Below are positions 8,234 through 15,292 of a stretch of 64,000 nucleotides of DNA, one piece after another. Positions within the stretch are counted from its first letter, which is position 1. Each line of letters begins with the position of its first letter. The translations under genes were made by a program, and so were the position numbers. Under the pieces are notes generated by a model. It did no database searches. It had not been told where the DNA came from and worked only from the letters and a program-made list of their open reading frames with translations. This DNA comes from Halococcoides cellulosivorans (GTDB lineage Archaea > Halobacteriota > Halobacteria > Halobacteriales > Haloarculaceae). The DNA lies in the NCBI RefSeq assembly GCF_003058365.1, contig NZ_CP028858.1, forward strand, positions 1,736,001 through 1,800,000, read 5' to 3'.

Positions 8234-8647
8234 ATGTTTCGCAACATTCTCGTCGCGACCGACGGCAGCGACCACGCCAAAAACGCCGTCGATTATGCGT
8301 GTCATCTCGCGGAACGGTACGAATCGACCGTCCACGCGGTGTTCGTCGTCGACACGAACGTGACGGGCGAACCGGCGCTGAGCAGTGGCGAAGTGCTGGT
8401 GAGCGAACTCGAAGATTACGGTCGTGACGTGCTCGACGAGGTGCTCGAAACGGCCGAATACAGAGCGATCGACTGCGAAATCGCACGACGACACGGGACG
8501 CCCCACGAGGCCATCGTCGCTGAAGCCGACGACGTCGACGCCGACATCATCGTGCTCGGCTATCAGGGCACGTCGGCGGCGAGCGCCGTCGGGTCGACGG
8601 CGAGTCGCGTCATGCGCGCGACCGACCGACCGGTGTTGACCGTTTGA
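8234..8647 (+). CDS. Universal stress protein, UspA family
   Basis: The start at 8234 gives a 137-residue single-domain protein beginning MFRNILVATDGSDHA, the typical first strand and loop of UspA proteins. The C-terminal part has DADIIVLGYQG and VGSTASRVM, the nucleotide-binding loop. The spacing between the two glycine motifs is shorter than the common G-2x-G-9x-G(S/T) pattern: here seven residues separate the second glycine from GS. ATP binding may therefore be altered. The protein would act in the cytosol in stress adaptation. It is a single gene with its own promoter. Confidence 0.9.
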   Translation: MFRNILVATDGSDHAKNAVDYACHLAERYESTVHAVFVVDTNVTGEPALSSGEVLVSELEDYGRDVLDEVLETAEYRAIDCEIARRHGTPHEAIVAEADDVDADIIVLGYQGTSAASAVGSTASRVMRATDRPVLTV

Positions 8648-8744
8648 TCGGCTCCGGCCGTCCGATCGGGAATCGAGTGCCGACCACCGCGAACCGTAGG
8701 GGGTTTATGGGCCGCTATCCAACCCGCGGGCAGGACGATCATCT

Positions 8745-9026
8745 ATGGAGATGCCACGCCGGTTTAATACGTACTGCCCTCACTGCAACGAACATCACGA
8801 GCACGAGGTCGAGAAGGTCCGAACGGGCCAGGCCTCCGGAATGACGAAAGTCGACGGTCGACAGAGCGAACGCCAGTCGGGCATCGGGAACGACGGCAAG
8901 TTCTCGAAGGTCCCCGGTGGGGACAAACCCACCAAGAAGACCAACCTCAAGTACCGCTGTAGCGATTGCGGCAAAGCCCACCTCCGCGAAGGATGGCGCG
9001 CCGGCCGACTCAAATTCCAGGACTGA
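8745..9026 (+). CDS. rpl44e: 50S ribosomal protein L44e
   Basis: The 93-residue basic protein begins [22 protein letters not shown] and ends with [20 protein letters not shown]. The four cysteines form the zinc-binding site of archaeal/eukaryotic L44e, which sits near the E-site of the large subunit. The length equals the family norm. It opens a conserved archaeal translation operon: S27e follows after 2 bases, then aIF2-alpha, Nop10 and a PAC2-type chaperone, all closely spaced. A second in-frame ATG two codons later is less likely, because haloarchaeal homologues start M-x-M-P-R-R-F. Confidence 0.97.
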   Translation: MEMPRRFNTYCPHCNEHHEHEVEKVRTGQASGMTKVDGRQSERQSGIGNDGKFSKVPGGDKPTKKTNLKYRCSDCGKAHLREGWRAGRLKFQD

Positions 9027-9028
9027 CC

Positions 9029-9202
9029 ATGCCCGGCAATTTCATTCAGATCACGTGCCCGGACTGTGAGAACGAACAGGTCGTCTTCGAGAAGGCCGCC
9101 AGCGAAGTCTCGTGTGCGGTGTGTGGACACACGCTCGCTCGCCCGACCGGCGGTCTCGCCGCCGTCGAAGGTGAGGTCACCGAGGTCGTCGAGTCACGAT
9201 GA
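9029..9202 (+). CDS. rps27e: 30S ribosomal protein S27e
   Basis: The 57-residue protein has the two CxxC pairs (CPDC and CAVC) of the S27e zinc finger, plus the conserved [16 protein letters not shown] and [11 protein letters not shown] segments. It binds the small ribosomal subunit. It starts 2 bases after L44e, and its stop overlaps the ATG of aIF2-alpha by four bases, so it is coupled to both neighbours. Confidence 0.96.
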   Translation: MPGNFIQITCPDCENEQVVFEKAASEVSCAVCGHTLARPTGGLAAVEGEVTEVVESR

Positions 9203-9999
9203 AGTACAGCGGCTGGCCCGACCCGGGCGAACTGGTCGTCGGGCGGGTCGAGGAGATCGAAGACTTCGGTGTGTTCGTCGACCTCGTCGAGTACGAGGAC
9301 CGCGAAGGCCTCTCGCATATCAGCGAGGTCGCCAGCGGGTGGATCAAAAACGTCCGCGACCACGTCAGCGAAGACCAGCGCGTCGTCGCGAAGGTCCTCG
9401 ACGTCGACACGTCGGCCCAGCAGATCGACCTCTCGCTGAAAGACGTCAACGACCACCAGCGCAAAGACAAGATCCAGGAGTGGAAAAACGAGCAGAAAGC
9501 CGACAACTGGATGGAGTTGGCGTTCGGTGAGGACGTCGACGAGGACACCTACACCGCCGTCGCGAACGCCCTGCTCGCGGAGTTCGGCTCGATGTACGAC
9601 GGGTTCGAACAGGCCGCGATCCACGGCCACGAAGCGCTCGAAGAGAGCGATCTCTCCGAGGATCGGATCGACGCCATCGTCGAGACCGCTCGCGAGAACG
9701 TCTCCGTCCCGTACGTGACGGTCACGGGCTACGTCGACCTGACGAGTGCCGCCCCCGACGGCGTCGAGGTCATTCGCGAGGCCCTGGAGGCCGCCGAGGG
9801 CAACGGCGCAGTGCCCGAGGAGGTCGAACTCGAAGTCACGTACGTCGGATCGCCGGAGTACCGCATCCGCGTCAAAGCGCCCGACTACAAGACCGCCGAA
9901 TCCCACCTCGAAGAGAGCGCCGACCGCGCCGCCGCGAACATCGAGGCGGCGGGCGGCGAGGCGACCTTCCACCGGGACCGACGCTCCGACGAGGAGTAA
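9199..9999 (+). CDS. eif2a: Translation initiation factor aIF2 subunit alpha
   Basis: The 266-residue protein has an N-terminal S1/OB domain (residues about 10-85, with [15 protein letters not shown] and [16 protein letters not shown]). A helical middle domain and a C-terminal alpha/beta domain follow, as in archaeal aIF2-alpha. Together with beta and gamma subunits it forms the GTP-dependent factor that brings initiator tRNA to the ribosome. The length is normal. It sits between rps27e (4-base overlap) and nop10 (1-base gap), the standard archaeal order. Confidence 0.96.
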   Translation: MKYSGWPDPGELVVGRVEEIEDFGVFVDLVEYEDREGLSHISEVASGWIKNVRDHVSEDQRVVAKVLDVDTSAQQIDLSLKDVNDHQRKDKIQEWKNEQKADNWMELAFGEDVDEDTYTAVANALLAEFGSMYDGFEQAAIHGHEALEESDLSEDRIDAIVETARENVSVPYVTVTGYVDLTSAAPDGVEVIREALEAAEGNGAVPEEVELEVTYVGSPEYRIRVKAPDYKTAESHLEESADRAAANIEAAGGEATFHRDRRSDEE

Positions 10000-10000
10000 C

Positions 10001-10183
10001 GTGAAATCCGATATTCTGGTCTGTGCGAACTGGGAGACGGTCCACGACCGGCCGGTGTACGCACTCGGTGAGACCTGCCCGGAGTGCGGCGGGCCGACGC
10101 ACAACAGTGCGCCCGCGCCGTTCTCGCCAGAGGATCCCTACGGCGAGTACCGACGCTCACTTAAGCGGCGCAGCCGCGAGTGA
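10001..10183 (+). CDS. nop10: H/ACA RNP protein Nop10
   Basis: A GTG start at 10001, one base after the aIF2-alpha stop, gives 60 residues. The sequence has an N-terminal zinc-binding half (KSDILVCANWETV, then GETCPECG) and a basic tail ending YRRSLKRRSRE. This is the Nop10 pattern, although the first CxxC is reduced to one cysteine. Nop10 binds the Cbf5 pseudouridine synthase in archaeal H/ACA RNA-guided complexes. The position after aIF2-alpha is the usual one in archaea and supports both the call and the unusual start. Confidence 0.92.
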   Translation: MKSDILVCANWETVHDRPVYALGETCPECGGPTHNSAPAPFSPEDPYGEYRRSLKRRSRE

Positions 10184-10187
10184 CGCC

Positions 10188-10943
10188 ATGGAGGAGTTCG
10201 AGGTCGACGTTCTCGCGGAGGTCGAACTGACGGAGCCGGTGCTCGTCGAAGGGCTGCCCGGCGTGGGTCACGTCGGCAAACTCGCCGCCGAGCAGTTGAT
10301 CGAAGAGCTCGACAGTACCTGCGTCCGGCGGGTCCACTCGACGCACTTCCCGCCACAGGTCACCATCGAGGACGGCACCGCCGAGTTGGCGAACGTCGCC
10401 TTTCACGCCATCGAGGTCGAGGACGGGCGCGACCTGCTCGTCCTGACGGGCGACCACCAGGCCCAGGACGGGGAAGGCCACTACGGACTCACCGAGACGA
10501 TCCTCGACGTGGCCGAGGAGTTCGGCGTCGAGACGGCGTTCGCACTCGGTGGCGTCCCGATCGGAGAACTCATCGAGGAGTACGACGTGATCGGCGCGGT
10601 CGCTGACGACGAACTCACCGACGACCTCGAAGCCGTCGGCGTGGAGTTCCGCGACGACGAGCCCGCCGGCGGAATCGTCGGGATTTCGGGGCTTCTTCTG
10701 GGGATCGGAGACCGACGGGGCTTCTCGGCAGCGTGTCTGATGGGCGAGACCAGCGGCTATCTGGTCGACCCCAAGGCCGCCCGAGCCGTCCTGGAGACCC
10801 TCGAAGCGTATCTCGACATCGAGTTGGCCTACGAGTCACTCGAAGAGCGTGCCGACGAGATGGAAGACGTCGTCCGGCGCATCCAGGAGATGGAGCAGGG
10901 GACGCCGACCCCGTCCGACGAAGACCTCCGGTACATCGGCTGA
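10188..10943 (+). CDS. PAC2-family proteasome assembly chaperone-like protein
   Basis: The 251-residue protein belongs to the archaeal PAC2 family (once COG2047). It starts with a strand-rich segment containing LVEGLPGVGHVGKLAAEQLI, then THFPPQV, LVLTGDHQAQ and the ALGGVPIGE and GISGLLLGIG turns. A helical C-terminus ends with a charged coil. Eukaryotic relatives help assemble the 20S proteasome, but the archaeal role is not settled. It closes the rpl44e-rps27e-aIF2-alpha-nop10 operon, starting 4 bases after nop10. Confidence 0.9.
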   Translation: MEEFEVDVLAEVELTEPVLVEGLPGVGHVGKLAAEQLIEELDSTCVRRVHSTHFPPQVTIEDGTAELANVAFHAIEVEDGRDLLVLTGDHQAQDGEGHYGLTETILDVAEEFGVETAFALGGVPIGELIEEYDVIGAVADDELTDDLEAVGVEFRDDEPAGGIVGISGLLLGIGDRRGFSAACLMGETSGYLVDPKAARAVLETLEAYLDIELAYESLEERADEMEDVVRRIQEMEQGTPTPSDEDLRYIG

Positions 10944-10985
10944 TCGATTCTCCGTCAGGAACGCGGCCGGATCGACCGACCGCAC

Positions 10986-12062
10986 TCACTCGCCCGTTCG
11001 CATCAGGTGGCTTCTGAGGATGTCGGCGTCCGAGCGTGCCGTCAGCGGATCGATCACGGCGACGCGATCGGTCGCGTCGAGTGCTCCGTCGGCCCGGAGT
11101 CGTCGGACTGCCGCGAGGCCGACCCCGCCAGCCGTGCTCGTCGCGACACCGTCACGCCGCGCAGTGTCGACCGCCGTCGCGAGCAGGTCGTCGTCGGTGA
11201 CGGCGACGCCGTCCACGACCGCCGCGCGCGTCCGCTCGGGAGCGACGGGATCGGGGATTTCGAGCGCGCCACAGACCGTGTCGGGCCGGTCGACTGGCTC
11301 GCCGTCGACGATCGGCGCACAGCCAGCGGGCTGAGCGGCGTACAGGTCGGGGACGGTCTCGATCGCGCCACAGGCCAGGCAGTCCACGAACCCATCGTCC
11401 AGTGCGATCGGGAGGTGACCGTGGCCGATCGGGACGACGATCGCGTCGAGGTCCGCCCCGGCGAGTTCGACAGCGATCGTTCGGAGGCCGGCGATCCGTC
11501 GGCCCGTCGCGAACGGGGCCAGCGACGCGCCCGGGAGGTCTGCGGTGGCCGCGCGTGCGTCGTCGTATCGACCCTCGACGACACGCATCTCGCCGCCGTA
11601 GACGTTGACCATCGCCTTCGCGTCGAATCGCGATCGGGAGGGCACGACGAGCGTCGCGTCGAGACCCGCCCGGGCCGCCAGCGCGGCGGCCGAGCGCGCA
11701 CCGGGGCCCGGACTCGCGAGGTGGACCGCCTCACTCGTGACTGCCGCGATGGCCGGTGCGAGGCCGCGATCGGTGATCGATCCCGTCGGATTCGCGCCCT
11801 CACGTTTGATCGCGAGGCCAGCGACGTCGAACGCCGCTGCGGTTGCGGGCGCACTCACGAGCGGCGTCCCGCCGATGCCGGCCTCTGTCGGCGGGCCGGA
11901 CTCGACCAGCCAGTCGGTCCAGGGCGAATCGAGCGCGTTCGCACCGCCAGCGGCCTCGATGTCGACCCGCGCGAGTCCACCACAGTCCGGGCAGTCCGAC
12001 GGATCGGAGAGCCTCCGATCACAGTCCCGACACCGATAGCCCGTCGCCAGCGACGCGTTCAT
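10986..12062 (-). CDS. Threonine-synthase-like protein lacking the PLP lysine (probable pseudoenzyme)
   Basis: The start at 12062 gives 358 residues beginning with a rubredoxin-like zinc ribbon (CRDC near 11, CPDC near 24), as in archaeal threonine synthases. The fold-type II core follows. The normal cofactor motif N-P-T-G-S-F-K-D-R-G reads NPTGSITDRG at 91-100, so the lysine that binds pyridoxal phosphate is a threonine at residue 97. The glycine-rich phosphate loop and the later serine motif are also altered (VPIGHGHLP, TSTAGGVGLA). Catalysis as a threonine synthase is unlikely; a binding or regulatory role is possible. It converges with the PAC2 gene. Alternative starts further upstream add only a basic, unlikely extension. 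Confidence 0.8.
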   Translation of the reverse strand: MNASLATGYRCRDCDRRLSDPSDCPDCGGLARVDIEAAGGANALDSPWTDWLVESGPPTEAGIGGTPLVSAPATAAAFDVAGLAIKREGANPTGSITDRGLAPAIAAVTSEAVHLASPGPGARSAAALAARAGLDATLVVPSRSRFDAKAMVNVYGGEMRVVEGRYDDARAATADLPGASLAPFATGRRIAGLRTIAVELAGADLDAIVVPIGHGHLPIALDDGFVDCLACGAIETVPDLYAAQPAGCAPIVDGEPVDRPDTVCGALEIPDPVAPERTRAAVVDGVAVTDDDLLATAVDTARRDGVATSTAGGVGLAAVRRLRADGALDATDRVAVIDPLTARSDADILRSHLMRTGE

Positions 12063-12165
12063 GTTCGCGTGTTCGGAGCCCGACGACCTAAACGGTCGGT
12101 ATCGCGGACCCGGCAACGCTGGACCCGGCCGGAGTCTACAAGCCCCGAGGTTCCCCAGATCCAGT

Positions 12166-12741
12166 ATGACCGACTGCGTCCGTGAGACGCTGACCGACGA
12201 GCGGCAGACGGAACTCTCGCGACTGGGCTCCTCGAAGGCCCTCTACGCGACGACGCGTGGCGCGATGGACGGGCCGACGATCGTCGCGGCCAGTGCGGCC
12301 CTGAGCGATGCGGTCGCGGACCGGCTGGCCGACCGTGAGGAGTCGTGGGCGGCCGACCTCGAATCCCGGGCGCGAGAGGACGCCGAGACGCTGTCAGATC
12401 TCGCTGGCGAGCCGATCGACCCACTGGTCGATTTCGAACTCGCGGGCAGCGAAGCCGAGACGCTCGGGACGCTCGTCGGCTGGGCGACCGTCGCGATCCA
12501 CCTGGGCGAACAGGAGACGGGCTATTTCGTCGGGCAGGCCCAACCCGGCGACGCCGACACCGTGCGCTCGGTCGTCACGAATCGCAAGGAGTTCCGGAAG
12601 GCGGTCTGTAGCGCCGTCGAGAGTGCCGACGTCGACCGAGACGCGATCGAGTCCGCGGCGCTCGACGCCGTCGACGCGGCCTACGAGGCGTACGTCGACC
12701 GCCTCGAAGCCGAGGGGATCGAGCCGAAGTCGATCTGTTGA
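12166..12741 (+). CDS. Conserved haloarchaeal helical protein of unknown function
   Basis: The ATG at 12166 gives 191 residues, acidic and almost wholly helical. Notable segments are ELSRLGSSKALYATTRGAMDGP near the start, a central LGTLVGWATVAIHLGEQETGYFVGQAQPGDADTVR, and a helical C-terminus. Haloarchaeal homologues with S-K-A-L-Y-A near the N-terminus are, as far as I recall, annotated as antitermination or rubrerythrin-like proteins, but the sequence shows no iron-binding E-x-x-H pairs. It is divergent from the threonine-synthase-like gene, with about 100 bases between the starts. Confidence 0.7.
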   Translation: MTDCVRETLTDERQTELSRLGSSKALYATTRGAMDGPTIVAASAALSDAVADRLADREESWAADLESRAREDAETLSDLAGEPIDPLVDFELAGSEAETLGTLVGWATVAIHLGEQETGYFVGQAQPGDADTVRSVVTNRKEFRKAVCSAVESADVDRDAIESAALDAVDAAYEAYVDRLEAEGIEPKSIC

Positions 12742-12772
12742 GCGGCGCGGCGACCGCGAGTGACGGCGACGC

Positions 12773-13573
12773 TCACCGGGCCGCGTCGACACAGGCCTGA
12801 AGATCGTCGAGCGATTTGACCTCGAAGACCGCGTAGTCGGCGCTGACGGCGTCGAGGACGCTCGCAAGGTCCTCGAACGGTTCGTGGGCGTCCCGGGTTC
12901 CGTCGTTGTCGTGCATGTGGACCGCCCGGATTCGATCACCGAACCGATCGACGTAACGGTGCCAGTCCTGACCCGACGCGGTCGCGTGACCCACGTCGAG
13001 GGTGACGTCGAGCGATCGCTCGACTGTGTCGACCGCCTCGCACATCGCCGCGAGGTCGTCGGGCGTCGTGGTGAACCGCCGATCGCGATCGGTCCGCGGC
13101 TGGTTTTCGAGGGCGAGCGGAACGCCGACGCGTTCGGCGTGCGCGGTGAGTGTCTGCAGAGACTCGATCGCACCCTCACGTGCGCGTGAGGTGACGTGAT
13201 CGGGGTAGCGCGCGGGAACCGATCCACCGTGGACCACGACCGCGAGTGCGTCTGCCGCCGCGGCGTCGGTGATCGTCTCCTGGATGGTCTCGACCGCGGC
13301 GTGTCGCGTCCGGGGATCGAACGCCGCGACGTTGCAGTCCCGAAAGGGGACGTGCATCGAGACCGTCAGGCCGTACTCGGCGGCGATCGCCCCCAGTCGG
13401 GCCGCCGGTGGCGTCGACCGACTGCCGAGGTAGCCGCGCTTGAACTCGACGTGTTCCAGTCCGAGGGCCCCAACGTGCTCACAGAACGCCGCTGGACGCT
13501 CCAGGAAACGGAGATCGGTCGCGGCGCCGACCCGCGGCCGATCTGACGGGTCACCGGGGAGCCAGTCACTCAT
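12773..13573 (-). CDS. Sugar phosphate isomerase/epimerase family protein (xylose-isomerase-like barrel)
   Basis: The start at 13573 gives 266 residues of a TIM-barrel protein in the AP-endonuclease-2/xylose-isomerase-like family. Metal and substrate ligands appear in order: MHVPFRDCN, VVVHGGS, LALENQPRT (glutamate), TLDVGHATASG (aspartate and histidine), RAVHMHDNDG (histidine) and FEVKS near the end. The substrate is unknown. The gene is divergent from the first GH5 cellulase, with about 115 bases between the starts. A link to sugars released outside the cell is therefore plausible but unproven. Confidence 0.85.
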   Translation of the reverse strand: MSDWLPGDPSDRPRVGAATDLRFLERPAAFCEHVGALGLEHVEFKRGYLGSRSTPPAARLGAIAAEYGLTVSMHVPFRDCNVAAFDPRTRHAAVETIQETITDAAAADALAVVVHGGSVPARYPDHVTSRAREGAIESLQTLTAHAERVGVPLALENQPRTDRDRRFTTTPDDLAAMCEAVDTVERSLDVTLDVGHATASGQDWHRYVDRFGDRIRAVHMHDNDGTRDAHEPFEDLASVLDAVSADYAVFEVKSLDDLQACVDAAR

Positions 13574-13688
13574 CGGTGGAGCGTCGACCGCCAGGGGCTT
13601 CGCCGTTTCGCTCGCGACGGAATCTTTTTGGTGCGTTCGACCCGTAATTAACGTGAACGATCGCGGAGGGCGATCAGCCCAGATCACC

Positions 13689-15122
13689 ATGACAGAACAC
13701 ACCTCTTCGACGCGACGGCAATTTTTGCGCACGACGGCAGGAGCGGGGCTACTCGCTGCGGGCGGTGGCCTCGTGGGGTCGGCCTCGGCCGCCGAGGGCA
13801 TTCCGACGCCGTGGCTCCACCGTGGCGAGGGCTCGGACAGCAACCTCATCAAGGATCCAGAGGGCAATCCGGTGACACTCCGCGGGGTCAACATTGCCGA
13901 TCCCGCCCGGCTGGACGACAACGACATGCGGTATCACGTCACGGCGACGAAGGTCACCAGGTGGGCCCTCGACGAATCTGAGGGGTGGTACAATCGGATC
14001 GTCCGCATTCCCTGCCAGCCAGGAGACATTCTGGGCCAGGGACACGGCGGTGTCGCCCCCGGCGAGATGACCGCGAGCGACGTCGAGACGTACGTCGAGG
14101 ACCACCTCCGTCCGGTCGTCGATCTCTGTGGCGAGCAGGGCGCGTACTGTATCGTCGACTATCACCGCCACCAGGATTCGCAGTTGTTGTACACCGACGA
14201 GACGCTCAGCGACGAGGTCCACATGTTCTGGGAGGTGATGGCCGAGGAGTTCGCCGCGGACTCGCACGTCCTCTTCGAGGTGTACAACGAACCGATCGCG
14301 CCGTATCCCGGCCACAACACCTGGGGTGGCGGCGTCGACGTCGCGAATCCCGACTCCGAGGAGGCCGAACAGACCTGGCTGACCTGGCGGGAGGCCGCCC
14401 AGCCGTGGGTCGACACCATCCGCGAGCACGCACCGAAGAACCCGATCATCATCGGGTCGCCCCGGTGGACGCAGTGGACCTGGTGGGCCGACGAACACGA
14501 GTTCTCCGGTGACAACCTCGCGTACGCGGGCCACGTCTACGCGCACGCGGGCCTCCGCCCCCTCTCGGAGTACTTCGGCAAACCCGCCGAGAACGTGCCC
14601 GTGTTCATGACCGAATTCGGCTACGACGACGAGGGCCAGGACTTCCTCAAGGGGACGACCTCGAACGAGGGCGAGGGGTTCGTGGACTTCTTCGAGACCC
14701 ACCCGCACGTCCACTGGCAGGTCTGGTGTTTCGACCCGCGGTGGGAGCCTGCGATGTTCGACGAAGACCAGGGCGAGTGGACGCTGCGCGGCGGTGAGGA
14801 TTTCCACGGCGAGTTGTTCAAAGCCTATCTCGCAGAGAAACGAGCGGACCGCCTTCCGTTGCCGGACTCGACGCCGACCACGAGCACCCCGCCGGACACC
14901 CCGGACCTCGACCCGGTCGGCGGAACGGTCCCACAGGACCTCGACGGCGACGGACTGCACGAAGACCTCAACGCCAACGGGAAACTCGATTTCCCCGACG
15001 TGAACGCGCTGTTCCAGCACACCGATCAGTCCGCCGTCGAGGATTACCCGGCCGCCTACGACTTCTCCGGAGACGGTGTCGTCGACTCACAAGACGTGCT
15101 CGCGTTGTTCGAGCGAGTCTGA
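13689..15122 (+). CDS. Secreted GH5 cellulase with C-terminal dockerin-like module
   Basis: The ATG at 13689 gives 477 residues. The N-terminus carries a twin-arginine signal (TRRQFLRTTAGAG, then a hydrophobic stretch ending SASA at about 34). Residues about 40-390 form a GH5 barrel. VDYHRHQD precedes the acid/base glutamate in YNEP (Glu201), and the nucleophile is in FMTEFGY (Glu309), so it should hydrolyse beta-1,4-glucans outside the cell. A threonine/proline linker (about 400-415) leads to a 60-residue end with two calcium-loop-like repeats: DLDGDGLHEDLNANGKLDFP and DFSGDGVVDSQDVLALFERV. The next two genes end with the same module. It is a paralogue of the downstream gene but without its extra modules. 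Confidence 0.9.
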   Translation: MTEHTSSTRRQFLRTTAGAGLLAAGGGLVGSASAAEGIPTPWLHRGEGSDSNLIKDPEGNPVTLRGVNIADPARLDDNDMRYHVTATKVTRWALDESEGWYNRIVRIPCQPGDILGQGHGGVAPGEMTASDVETYVEDHLRPVVDLCGEQGAYCIVDYHRHQDSQLLYTDETLSDEVHMFWEVMAEEFAADSHVLFEVYNEPIAPYPGHNTWGGGVDVANPDSEEAEQTWLTWREAAQPWVDTIREHAPKNPIIIGSPRWTQWTWWADEHEFSGDNLAYAGHVYAHAGLRPLSEYFGKPAENVPVFMTEFGYDDEGQDFLKGTTSNEGEGFVDFFETHPHVHWQVWCFDPRWEPAMFDEDQGEWTLRGGEDFHGELFKAYLAEKRADRLPLPDSTPTTSTPPDTPDLDPVGGTVPQDLDGDGLHEDLNANGKLDFPDVNALFQHTDQSAVEDYPAAYDFSGDGVVDSQDVLALFERV

Positions 15123-15292
15123 CCGGCGCGCGCACCCAGAGCAGGCGTTCCGGGGCCACAGCGGCTTATTTCCGGTTCGTTTCTGTCGCAACATTTATTC
15201 CGCGAGCGAGAGTAGTTGTCACACGAATCGTCGCCACGGGTCCCCCCGGGGGGAAGAGCGCGCGAGGGCGACCGCTGGCGACGACCCCATCC

